Origin: Bradyrhizobium betae
GTDB lineage: Bacteria > Pseudomonadota > Alphaproteobacteria > Rhizobiales > Xanthobacteraceae
Direction of reading: 5' to 3'
Length of the DNA stretch: 64,000 bases
Assembly (NCBI RefSeq): GCF_004123905.1
Contig: NZ_MZXW01000054.1
Coordinates: 124,001-188,000 of the forward strand
The notes beneath the pieces were generated by a model, which had not been told where the DNA came from, did not search any database, and saw nothing but the letters and a program-made list of their open reading frames with translations. This document shows positions 18,130-26,604 of the stretch, in pieces. The number at the start of each line of letters is the position of its first letter. Position 1 is the first letter of the stretch. Both the position numbers and the translations under genes were made by a program.

Positions 18130-18889
18130 GGCTTGGTCCTTCCATTTTGGTTGCATTTTGTTCTTCGAAGCCCGCGAAAGACGCGAACTCCGCGACGTCA
18201 GCGCGCGGCATCAGCCGGCCCTTGGCCCCGTCCTTGGCGACATCCCTGGCGCGGCCGATCGAGATGCCGCACACGACCATCTGCTCCGCCGGAATCGACA
18301 GCAGCGGTCGCAGGATCCGGTGATATCTGGAGAACGTTTCCTGCGGACAGGACTGAAGCCCGTGGCCTGCCGCGGCCAGCAGCACGTTCTGGACGAACAT
18401 GCCGAGGTCGAGCCAGCTCCCGACCTCCAGGCGCCGGTCGATCGTGACGATCAGCCCGACGGGCGCGCCGAAGAACGCATAGTTCTTGGCGGTTTGTCCG
18501 CTCCTGGCTTCGATATCGGTTTGGGCGATGCCGAGCGAGCCGTAGAACAACCGGCCGAACTCCTGTCGTCGTTGCAGGTAAGGTTCGGGCAGGTCGCTGG
18601 CGTAATAGCTGTATTCGGACGTGTGCCGGTCTCGGGCGGTCTCGTGCGCCTCGCGTAGCGCCGCGGACACCCTGTCCTTGGCGTGGCCCGCCAGCACGTG
18701 GACGTGCCAGGGCTGGATGTTGGCGCCGCTCGGCGCAAACCGCGCCACGCGGAGAATCTGCTCGACGGTCCCTCGCCCGACCGGTTCGCCCGAGAAGTCC
18801 CGGCATGCAAAACGGCTCGCGATGATCTCGTCGATCCGGCTCTGCACAGCTGTGCCCTCGCCGATCATGGCTGCTTCAGGAGCGGACAT
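18053..18889 (-). CDS. pnbA: Nitroreductase, probable 4-nitrobenzoate reductase
   Basis: The 278-residue protein is an FMN nitroreductase: SRFACRDFSGEPV at the N-terminus, RFAPSGANIQPWHVHVL for FMN binding, GSWLDLGMFVQNVLLAAAGHGL and GISIGRA near the end. With the adjacent lyase-like gene it fits a 4-nitrobenzoate reductase (nitro to hydroxylamino). ATG 18889 follows GGAG; a second ATG at 18868 overlaps the stop of the binding-protein gene (ATGA). Its last 77 bp overlap the lyase gene in another frame, an unusually long overlap. Substrate assignment is contextual. Confidence 0.8.
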   Translation of the reverse strand: MSAPEAAMIGEGTAVQSRIDEIIASRFACRDFSGEPVGRGTVEQILRVARFAPSGANIQPWHVHVLAGHAKDRVSAALREAHETARDRHTSEYSYYASDLPEPYLQRRQEFGRLFYGSLGIAQTDIEARSGQTAKNYAFFGAPVGLIVTIDRRLEVGSWLDLGMFVQNVLLAAAGHGLQSCPQETFSRYHRILRPLLSIPAEQMVVCGISIGRARDVAKDGAKGRLMPRADVAEFASFAGFEEQNATKMEGPSHGKPRRADSVQHSVSARGQGHDAGR

Positions 18890-20073
18890 CCGCCTTGCTC
18901 CATCGGTCGGAAGGCTTCTTCTCCCGGAATCGTTGCCAGCAGCTCGTAATAGTCGAACTTGTATCTGGACTGCCCGGGGGACTTGACGCGAAACAGATAC
19001 ATGTCGCGGACCAGCCGGCCGTCCTCGCGGATCCGGCCATTTCGCGTCATGAAGTCGTTCACGGGTGTTTCGCGCATCTTGGCGGCGACGGTGGGCCCGT
19101 CCAACGTGCCGGCTGCCTGAACCGCCTTGAGATAGTGCATCACCGCGCCGTAGGTGCCGGCGTGGATCATGGTCGGGACCTTCTGGGTCTTTGCGATGAA
19201 ACGCTTCGACCACGCGCGCGTGTCCTCGTTCAGGTCCCAATAGAATGCCGAACTCAGCATCAGGCCGTCGGCGCTCTGAAGTCCAAGACTGTGAATGTCG
19301 GCTATGAAGACGAGTAGCCCGACGAGTTTCTGCCGCTGCGTGATGCCGAATTCGCCGGCCTGCTTCACGGCGTTGATGAAGTCGCCGCCGGTATCGGCAA
19401 GCGCGATAACGTCTGCCTTCGAGGACTGCGCCTGAAGCAGGAAGGACGAGAAATCCGGCGTGTTGATCGGATGTTTCACTGCGCCGACCACCTTGCCGCC
19501 CATGGCGTCGATGACTTTGCGGCTGTCAACCTCGAGCTGCGCGCCGAGGGAATAGTCGACCGAGATGAAGAACCAGGAGTTTGCGCCGAGACGCGAGATC
19601 GCCTTCGTCGTTCCCTGCGACAGCGCATAGGTGTCGTAGGTCCAGTGAATCCCGGTCGGCGAACATTCGTCGCCAGTCAGGCGCGACGTGGCTGCGCCGG
19701 TGGCGAGGAACAGCTTCTTCTTGTCGCGCGTAATGCCCTGCACTGCCAGCGCGACCGCAGAGTTAGGCGCGTCGAGAATGACCTCGACGTTCTCGTTTTC
19801 GATCCAACGCCGTGTGATAGTCGCGCCCACATCAGCCTTGTTCTGATGGTCTCCAGCGACGATCTGGATGCCGCGTCCGAGCACCTGACCGTTGAAATCG
19901 TCGACGGCCATTTGCGCCGCGACCACCGAGCCCTGGCCGCCATTGTCGGCGTAGAGCGAGGACATGTCGGTGAGGACGCCGAGCTTCACCGGGCCATCCT
20001 GCGCAATGGCTGGCGCCGTGAACAGCGCCAGTGCGGCTCCAAGAACTCCGATCGACATTCCGCTGGATTTCAT
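18865..20073 (-). CDS. ABC transporter substrate-binding protein (branched-chain amino acid/aromatic type)
   Basis: The 402-residue protein has a signal peptide (MKSSGMSIGVLGAALALF..., cleaved near AIAQDG) and a Peripla_BP_6 / LivJ-type fold: VKLGVLTDMSSLYAD, NNGGQGSVVAAQMAV-like ligand segment, GDHQNKADVGATITRRW and FISVDYSLGAQL. In Bradyrhizobium and Rhodopseudomonas this type often binds aromatic acids. The ATG at 20073 follows GGGAGGAG. It is first in the operon with the nitroreductase and lyase, but no ABC permease or ATPase gene is in the window. It probably delivers the aromatic substrate to a transporter encoded elsewhere. Confidence 0.88.
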   Translation of the reverse strand: MKSSGMSIGVLGAALALFTAPAIAQDGPVKLGVLTDMSSLYADNGGQGSVVAAQMAVDDFNGQVLGRGIQIVAGDHQNKADVGATITRRWIENENVEVILDAPNSAVALAVQGITRDKKKLFLATGAATSRLTGDECSPTGIHWTYDTYALSQGTTKAISRLGANSWFFISVDYSLGAQLEVDSRKVIDAMGGKVVGAVKHPINTPDFSSFLLQAQSSKADVIALADTGGDFINAVKQAGEFGITQRQKLVGLLVFIADIHSLGLQSADGLMLSSAFYWDLNEDTRAWSKRFIAKTQKVPTMIHAGTYGAVMHYLKAVQAAGTLDGPTVAAKMRETPVNDFMTRNGRIREDGRLVRDMYLFRVKSPGQSRYKFDYYELLATIPGEEAFRPMEQGGCPLLKQP

Positions 20074-20137
20074 TGTCCGTCTCTCCTCCCAATCCGGCGC
20101 CGGGATCATGACGGGATCGCGCAATTGCGGAAGTGAA

Positions 20138-20150
20138 ACTCTTGCAGAGT
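20138..20150. promoter_or_regulatory. Candidate LysR-type operator
   Basis: A perfect inverted repeat ACTCT-TGC-AGAGT lies in the 229-bp gap between the divergent LysR gene and the binding-protein operon. A second perfect palindrome, CGCAATTGCG, lies at 20120-20129. LysR regulators usually bind such sites between divergent promoters. No experimental support can be read from sequence. Confidence 0.4.
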
Positions 20151-20302
20151 GATCCTGAACCGCCTTCAGATTGGTGAGGCGCGCGGTCGGCGTCCCGGTC
20201 GCGCGCCATGCTCGGTTGCGCCGGCTGCGCGGTTGGCCTTAACTGGGAAAGATCGCAGTGAAGCAACGGGCGCGCGATCCGCCTTGAGACGGTGTCCTGC
20301 TC

Positions 20303-21280
20303 GTGGCTGTTTCCTTCAAGACCCTCGACCTGAACCTGCTGAAGGTCTTCGACGCCGTCATGGAGGAGCGAAGCGTGCTGCGGGCGAGCCAGAGGGTCGC
20401 GCTCAGTCAATCCGCCGTGAGCCATTCGCTCGCCCGGCTCCGTGAGATGCTGGAAGACGATTTGTTCGTGCGCACGGCAACCGGCATGCAGCCGACAGCA
20501 CGCGCATTGACGATGGCGCCGCAGGTTCGCGAAGCCCTGCGGTCTCTCGAGGCGGCGGTCGAGCTGCCGAGCTTCATTCCGGCGGCCTCCACCAGGCAGT
20601 TCACCCTGGCTGCCAACGATTTCACCACGATGGTGCTGGCCTCACCGCTCCTGAAGCTGCTCGGCCGCGAGGCGCCGGCGATCGACCTGATCATCAAGCC
20701 GGTGACGCGGATCGACCTCGCCGAGCAGATCGACCTTGGTCGCATCGATGTTGCGATCGGCGTGTTCTCGGATCCGCCGAGCCGCTTCCGCACCTCGCTG
20801 TTGTTCGAATATGACGATGTGCTGATCGTGGGCGGAAAACGGAAGCTTGGCCGGATCACCAACGCGGCCCTGGCGCGTATGCCGCTGGTCGTCGTCTCCT
20901 TCGGCGGCGAACAGGAGGGCGCGATCGGAGGCTTCATCTCCGAGCGCGGCCTCGCCCGGCGATCGGAAATGTATGATCGCGCGGCGCTCGAACGGGCTTT
21001 GTCCGAAAGCGACCGGCCGCCGCGCATAGCTGTGTCGCTGCCGCATTTTTTGGCCCTGCCCGCCCTGCTCGCGGACTCCGAATTGGCGGCGATCGTTCCG
21101 CGGCCATTGGCGCGGGCGTTCGAACGCGCGCATGCCGTCACGACCTATGAACTGCCTTACGCCACGACCCCGGTCGAGGTCCGGCTGTTGTGGCACGAAC
21201 GTATCGAGGGTGAGCCGGCGCATGACTGGCTTCACGACATCCTCAGGCGTGCGACGGAGGACCTCGGGCGCGGACGCTAG
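20303..21280 (+). CDS. LysR-family transcriptional regulator
   Basis: The 325-residue protein has an N-terminal winged HTH (DLNLLKVFDAVMEERSVLRA, then VALSQSAVSHSLARLREML) and a periplasmic-binding-like effector domain (FTLAANDF onward). It starts at GTG 20303. It is divergent from the binding-protein/nitroreductase/lyase operon, so it is the likely regulator of that operon, with an aromatic acid as inducer. The effector is inferred from context. It resembles the NodD/NahR branch in its DLNLL start. Confidence 0.9.
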   Translation: MAVSFKTLDLNLLKVFDAVMEERSVLRASQRVALSQSAVSHSLARLREMLEDDLFVRTATGMQPTARALTMAPQVREALRSLEAAVELPSFIPAASTRQFTLAANDFTTMVLASPLLKLLGREAPAIDLIIKPVTRIDLAEQIDLGRIDVAIGVFSDPPSRFRTSLLFEYDDVLIVGGKRKLGRITNAALARMPLVVVSFGGEQEGAIGGFISERGLARRSEMYDRAALERALSESDRPPRIAVSLPHFLALPALLADSELAAIVPRPLARAFERAHAVTTYELPYATTPVEVRLLWHERIEGEPAHDWLHDILRRATEDLGRGR

Positions 21281-21421
21281 CGAAAGAGGGCTCGGTTCCC
21301 TATTCCACTTGGCCGTTCAGTTGGGGCGGGTGGATGGAGGCTGTGCTAGACTGGGCGTCGCAGTCCTGGAAGAGGTCAATGATACAAGGCGGTCTCAACC
21401 GCCGCTCAAGGGAGGTTCGTC

Positions 21422-22618
21422 ATGCAGGAGAACACCACGCGCGCAGGCCGCTCGCGCGCCATTCCATTCGATACCGCCAAGCTCGACCGTCTCATGGAGG
21501 CCGCCGGCCTCGACGTGCTGGTCGCGACCTCCAAGCACAATGTGCAGTACCTGCTGGGTGCCGAGCGCGCGATCTTCTTCGACTACATGGACGCGATGGG
21601 CGTCAGTCGTTATCTGCCGGTCCTGATCTATCCCAAGGGTGCGCCGGACAAGGCGGTCTATATCGGCCATCGCCTAGAGACCCATCAGCGTGCCGTGGCG
21701 CCGCTGTGGGTGCCGCAGGTGCGGACCGAATCGAGCGGCTCGGTCGATGCGATCACGCGGGCCGCTGGCCTGATCCGGGGCGCCGGCGTGCCCTTGAAGC
21801 GGGTCGGGGTCGAGATGGCGTTTCTGCCGATGGATGCGGGCCGGGCGCTCGTCGACGGCCTGCCCGGCGCCGAGCTCAAGGACGCGCTCCTGGTGCTGGA
21901 GCGGCTGCGGGCGGTCAAGTCGGCCGATGAGCTGGCGAAGCTCAAGACGGCGTCCGAGCTGGTCATCGCGTCGATGCTGGAGGTGATCGCCGCGCACGGC
22001 CCGGGCACCACCAAGCAGCAATTGTCGGATAGCTTGCGCGTCGCCGAAACCACTCGCGGCCTGACTTTCGAATACTGCCTGCTCGCCTGCGGCAGCAGCC
22101 ACAACAGGGCGCCGTCACCGCAGCGCTGGGAGCAAGGCGACGTGCTGTCGCTGGACTCCGGCGGCAATTATCACGGCTATATCGGCGACCTCGCGCGCAT
22201 GGCCGTGCTCGGCGAGCCCGACAGCGAGCTGAAGGATTGCCTCGCCGAGATCGAGGCGGTGCAGCGCGCCGCCTTTGCCGCTGTCCGGCCGGGCGCGATG
22301 GGCGGCGACATCTACGTCGCGGCCGAGCGGCAACTCGCCCAGATCACCCAGCGCGACTGCACGGACTTTCTGGCCCACGGCATGGGCCTCGTCAGCCACG
22401 AGGTCCCTCACCTGACGGCCAAGGGTCCGGTCCCCTACGACGACACCGACGCGCGCCAGCCGCTCGAGCCCGGCATGGTGGTGTCGATCGAGACCACCAT
22501 GAAGCATCCCAGCCGCGGCTTCATCAAGCTCGAGGATACGGTTGCGGTGACGGCGACGGGCTTTGAGATTTTTGGTGAGGGCGGCCGCGGGTGGAATCTG
22601 GGTGGGAGTGCGCTGTAG
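21422..22618 (+). CDS. M24-family metallopeptidase (Xaa-Pro aminopeptidase/creatinase-like), copy A
   Basis: The 398-residue protein has a creatinase-type N-domain (DVLVATSKHNVQYLLG) and an M24 pita-bread C-domain. All five metal ligands are visible: two Asp in SLDSGGNYHGYIGDLAR, His in AHGMGLVSHE, Glu in VVSIETTM and Glu in IKLEDTVAV. The ATG at 21422 follows GGGAGG. M24 members hydrolyse X-Pro dipeptides or C-N bonds such as creatine. It is closely similar to the protein at 34236-35408. It may be transcribed alone, 141 bp after the LysR gene. The substrate is unknown. Confidence 0.88.
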   Translation: MQENTTRAGRSRAIPFDTAKLDRLMEAAGLDVLVATSKHNVQYLLGAERAIFFDYMDAMGVSRYLPVLIYPKGAPDKAVYIGHRLETHQRAVAPLWVPQVRTESSGSVDAITRAAGLIRGAGVPLKRVGVEMAFLPMDAGRALVDGLPGAELKDALLVLERLRAVKSADELAKLKTASELVIASMLEVIAAHGPGTTKQQLSDSLRVAETTRGLTFEYCLLACGSSHNRAPSPQRWEQGDVLSLDSGGNYHGYIGDLARMAVLGEPDSELKDCLAEIEAVQRAAFAAVRPGAMGGDIYVAAERQLAQITQRDCTDFLAHGMGLVSHEVPHLTAKGPVPYDDTDARQPLEPGMVVSIETTMKHPSRGFIKLEDTVAVTATGFEIFGEGGRGWNLGGSAL

Positions 22619-22707
22619 GCGGGCACCACCCACCGCGCTGACAGGAGACATTTCGCCCTCGGCCTGGCCCAGCCGTGTCGTCAACGCCATGACCTGTAAC
22701 GACCTGA

Positions 22708-24852
22708 CTAGACTTCCGCGGAAGCGATAGCTCGCGGCATTCGCATGACTTGCTCAAGCGAGTGCCGATGCTTCAGCACGGCAAGGGTCTCGCGTGCGCT
22801 GAGGTTGCTGACGACTTCCTCGAAATCGTCGCTCTGCTCAATTTTGGCACGGGCGATCGCGAGGTCTATGTCGATCTGGCCCGATTTGCGTGGCGGCGCT
22901 TCGAGGGACTGCATGTGCCGTCCCAGCAACGCAGGGTTCTCTCCAAGTTCGATCAGAGCCCCGTGCGCCTCGATCCGAGCCAGGCTGGCAAGCTCCCTCG
23001 CCCTCTGCAGCAGTGCCGGCGCGCGATTGTCCTCCGGGGTCGCAAACAGCTGTGCCATTCGTGGTGCCGTCGACGTGACGAGACCGATCGGAATGGCACA
23101 CACCAGGCCGATGACCACCGGCGACATCCAGAGCAGCAGCGGAAGCGACACGGCATAGGCGCTTGCCGCCATTGCCACACCGCAGAGGGTCGGCACCGTG
23201 AATTTGCGATACACTTCGTCGCGCGTGATCCTGCCATCGCTTCGCCGTTGCACTTGCCAGCCGGCGTCACGCCCCAGCAGGATCTCCGCCACGGCGGTCG
23301 ATTGAAAGATCATCATCGATGGGGCGATCAGGGCGGCAAGCAGGCTCTCGGCGACCACGGCCAGCAGCACGCGAAATCCGCCGCCGAATGCCTGCCGTTC
23401 TGCACGCTTGGTGAGCAGAACCAAGTAGGCCAGCAATTTGGGCACGATGAGCAGCCCCATCGTCGCCGCAAAGACCCAGGCGGCGAGCACGGGATCCTGT
23501 GCGGGCCACGTTGGAAACAACGAAAAGCCCTTGGGAAAGTACTCGGGCTTGACGAAATAGGCCTGCAAGGAGATCAGGATTCCGAGCAATAGAAACAGCA
23601 GCCAAAGGGGGGCGGTCAGGTAAGAGCCGATCCCGGTCAGCAGGTGAAGCCTTGAGACCCAGTGCAGGCCTCGGGCCGGCAGAACGGCAAGATGCTGGAG
23701 GTTGCCTTGACACCAGCGACGGTCCCTCGCCGCAAAATCGAGCAGCGACGGTGGCACCTCCTCGAAACTCCCACCAAGACCGGGGGCCATGAAAATCCCC
23801 CACCCCGCCCGCCGCATCAGCGCGGCTTCAACAAAATCGTGGCTGAGGATGTGGCCGCCGAAAGGCTTCCTCCCGCGCAATTCGGGCAAGCCCGCCTCTT
23901 GCGCAAAAGCCTGCACCCGGATGATGGCATTATGTCCCCAATAGTTGCCCTCGGAGGCGTGCCACCAGGCGTTCCCGGCCGCGATCAGCGGACCGTACAA
24001 ACGCCCCGAGAACTGCTGAAGCCGGCTAATCAGGGTTCGCGCATTGACGACGATCGGAAGCGTTTGAATCAGCGCGGCTTGCGGGTTCGCTTCCATCGCG
24101 GCCGCCAGCCGAACGATGGTCTCTCCGCTCATCAAACTGTCCGCGTCGAGAATGATCATGTAGTCGTAGGCGCCCCCGAACCGCCTCACCCATTCGGCGA
24201 TGTTGCCTGACTTGCGGGCGGTGTTGTCGGATCGGTGACGATAGTAGAGATGGCCCGAACCGCAGTTGCGCTGCAGTTCCAGAAACGCAAGCTCCTCGGC
24301 AATCCAGGTGTCCGGATCTGTCGTGTCACTGAGCAGAAACCAATCGAACAACGCGGCCTGTCCGGTTTCGCCGATCGACTCGTACATGGCGCGGAGTCGC
24401 GCCATAAGATGGTGCTGATCCTCGTTATAGGTCGGCAACAGCATGGCGGTTCGGCCGGTGATCCCGGGCAGCGGGCCGTCGCCGTCAATCGGCAGCACAT
24501 CCGGTCGGCCCCGCAGCAGCACGAAAAAGCCGGCTAACGAAGACACGAACGAAAACGCGATCCAGGCGAGCAGCACGAGAAACAGCCCGAACACCATGCC
24601 TTCGAGGACCGTGACGCCCCCAACCTTGAGAACATCGTACATCTCAAAGGCGCCCGCAGCCGTAATCGCGGCCGTTCCGCCGAGAATGAACAGGCGCCGC
24701 GCTGCAACGGCAGGGGTGGTCCGCAATCGCGCCCCGTCGGCACGATTGGTCGCGTCCAATCGGCAGGGCCGCATCGGGAGAGGCGTTTCCTCGGGAAGAT
24801 ACCGAATGCCAAGTTCAGGCGAAAGCGCGGGCAATGGCGTCAGGGCGCCCAT
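22708..24852 (-). CDS. opgH: Glucans biosynthesis glucosyltransferase H
   Basis: The 714-residue inner-membrane protein has a family-2 glycosyltransferase domain with ILDADSLMSGETIV, a DEDD-type region around HDFVEAALMRRAGW and the RRWCQGNLQH (Q-x-x-RW-like) motif, flanked by several transmembrane helices (an N-terminal pair at about 50-120 and a C-terminal group at about 410-600). It makes the beta-1,2-linked backbone of osmoregulated periplasmic glucans. It is shorter than the ~847-residue E. coli protein, mainly at the N-terminus. Its ATG overlaps the opgG stop by 13 bp, so the pair is coupled. Confidence 0.93.
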   Translation of the reverse strand: MGALTPLPALSPELGIRYLPEETPLPMRPCRLDATNRADGARLRTTPAVAARRLFILGGTAAITAAGAFEMYDVLKVGGVTVLEGMVFGLFLVLLAWIAFSFVSSLAGFFVLLRGRPDVLPIDGDGPLPGITGRTAMLLPTYNEDQHHLMARLRAMYESIGETGQAALFDWFLLSDTTDPDTWIAEELAFLELQRNCGSGHLYYRHRSDNTARKSGNIAEWVRRFGGAYDYMIILDADSLMSGETIVRLAAAMEANPQAALIQTLPIVVNARTLISRLQQFSGRLYGPLIAAGNAWWHASEGNYWGHNAIIRVQAFAQEAGLPELRGRKPFGGHILSHDFVEAALMRRAGWGIFMAPGLGGSFEEVPPSLLDFAARDRRWCQGNLQHLAVLPARGLHWVSRLHLLTGIGSYLTAPLWLLFLLLGILISLQAYFVKPEYFPKGFSLFPTWPAQDPVLAAWVFAATMGLLIVPKLLAYLVLLTKRAERQAFGGGFRVLLAVVAESLLAALIAPSMMIFQSTAVAEILLGRDAGWQVQRRSDGRITRDEVYRKFTVPTLCGVAMAASAYAVSLPLLLWMSPVVIGLVCAIPIGLVTSTAPRMAQLFATPEDNRAPALLQRARELASLARIEAHGALIELGENPALLGRHMQSLEAPPRKSGQIDIDLAIARAKIEQSDDFEEVVSNLSARETLAVLKHRHSLEQVMRMPRAIASAEV

Positions 24853-26351
24853 CGGTAAACCCAGACTTCCGAGATGGGTTGATCGCCCTGCATCAAGACC
24901 GCCCTCAACTCGATCGGTGCGTCCTTCACGGCAGATTGAAAGCTCAGCCGCCAGCCGCCGGTTTCCGGGTTTGGCTGCGTGACGACGTTCTTGATCTCGG
25001 ATTTGTCGGCGCTGACGGCGCCCCTCACCTTGTCAGGATCGACCTCCTTCAGCCTGTCGCCGACGAGCTCGAGCACGAACAATTTGCTGTCGTCGCCCCG
25101 CGCGCCAACGCCTGTGCGGGTGAACCGGGCCAGTGAATTTGGCTTCGGCGCGTCCGGGCCCCAGTGCAGACGGTAGGTGTAGTTGTTTTCGCTCTTGGCC
25201 TGGAGAGCCGCCTTCGGGCGCCAGAAGGCAGCGATGTTGTCGTGAACTTCCTCCTTGGTTGGGATCTCAAAGAGGACCACACTGCCCTCTCCCCAATCTC
25301 CGATCGGTTCGACCCAGAGGCTCGGGCGACGCTCAAATCGTGATTCGATGTCCTCGTACGCAAAGAAGTTTCTCTCCCGCTGCATCAGTCCGAAGCCGCG
25401 AGGATTGAGGTCATTGAATGTGCTGGCCTGCAAATCGCGTGGATTGTTGAGCGGACGCCAGAGTTGCTCGCCCTTTCCATTGAACACCGCGAGCCCGTCG
25501 GAGTCGTGCACGGCAGGGCGGAAATCGTCGACGTCGTGTCGGTCGTTCGGACCAAAAAAGAACATGCTCGTCATGGGCGCCAGGCCGGCATGTTGCAGCT
25601 CGATCCGTGGATAGAGCGACATCTCGACGTCGAAGATCGTCGGAGCGCCCGGCTTTATCGTGAAGCGATAGCTTGCCGTAGCGCTCTTGCTGTCAAGCAG
25701 CGCATGTACCACGACGGATGTGGCACCCGGCGCGGGCTTCTCCAGCCAGAAGGCCTTGAAGACGGGAAATTCCTCTCCCTTGCTCTCGCCGGTATCGATC
25801 GACAGACCGCGCGCGGAAAGGCCGTAGGTCTCGCCTTTCGCAACGGCACGGAAATAGCTGGCGCCGAGAAACGCGCAAACCTCGTCGTAATAGTCGCCCC
25901 GATTGAACGGGGCGTGAATGCGAAAGCCGGCAAATCCGAGATCGGTGTCCGGTACCTGGCCGATTTTGTCGCCGAATGCAAAATCCTCGCGCCGGTACCG
26001 GATCGGTACGGCTCGTCCGCCGGAGACCTCGTAGATGTCGACCCTGTTCTTGTAGAAAAAACCGCGGTGGAAAAACTGAACCTCGAAGGGCAGCTTTTCG
26101 CTGCGCCAGAGCGCGCGTTCCGGCAGAAAGCGGATTGACCGGTACTGGTCGTAGCTGAGATCCTTGAGCGCGTCCGGGACCTTTTCCTCAGGCGGCTCAA
26201 AGGGCTTGCTCGCCAAATTGCGGGCAAGGTCGCGGACATAGGAGGGGCCAAACGGCAACTCCGCCGCCGATGCCGCAGCGACTGCGCCAGGTAGTAATGT
26301 CGCCAATGGCGTCAATGCCGAGGCTGCTTCCAGGAATTGTCGGCGATTCAA
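24840..26351 (-). CDS. opgG: Glucans biosynthesis protein G/D
   Basis: From the TTG at 26351 the product is 503 residues and begins with a twin-arginine-like signal (NRRQFLEAASAL ... AAASAAELPFG). The frame is open to 26522 with no clear family sequence, so the TTG is preferred but not certain. The mature protein matches the MdoG family (SYDQYRSIRFLPERALWR, FFHRGFFYKNRV, DDFRPAVHDSDGL, RNFFAYEDIESRFE). It acts in the periplasm on glucans made by OpgH, probably in branching or release. A Tat signal is more typical of OpgD than OpgG. Confidence 0.9.
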   Translation of the reverse strand: MNRRQFLEAASALTPLATLLPGAVAAASAAELPFGPSYVRDLARNLASKPFEPPEEKVPDALKDLSYDQYRSIRFLPERALWRSEKLPFEVQFFHRGFFYKNRVDIYEVSGGRAVPIRYRREDFAFGDKIGQVPDTDLGFAGFRIHAPFNRGDYYDEVCAFLGASYFRAVAKGETYGLSARGLSIDTGESKGEEFPVFKAFWLEKPAPGATSVVVHALLDSKSATASYRFTIKPGAPTIFDVEMSLYPRIELQHAGLAPMTSMFFFGPNDRHDVDDFRPAVHDSDGLAVFNGKGEQLWRPLNNPRDLQASTFNDLNPRGFGLMQRERNFFAYEDIESRFERRPSLWVEPIGDWGEGSVVLFEIPTKEEVHDNIAAFWRPKAALQAKSENNYTYRLHWGPDAPKPNSLARFTRTGVGARGDDSKLFVLELVGDRLKEVDPDKVRGAVSADKSEIKNVVTQPNPETGGWRLSFQSAVKDAPIELRAVLMQGDQPISEVWVYRWAP

Positions 26352-26604
26352 TTGTTCTACCCGTTCGGTTCCAACCGCAATGCAACACCCTCGTCGCGAC
26401 CGAGTTCCATGTGCGCCGCCGAATCCGGGCACCGTGTGCCGACGGCCTCGTCGATGTGGGTTTGGGGCAACATCGCGCTGCTCCGGACTGGGTTGCGCCT
26501 GCAGGACGATCTCCAATTTCAAATTGCGCCTTCTTGAGCCATGGCGCGCGCAGCAAAGCTGTAGGGCTAGGTGAGACCGGCCTCCGGGAGGATTGCGAGA
26601 TGCC

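Noticed and set aside
26352..26522. Longer N-terminus for the opgG product
   Set aside because: The extra ~57 residues have no family similarity and would bury the Tat-type signal.
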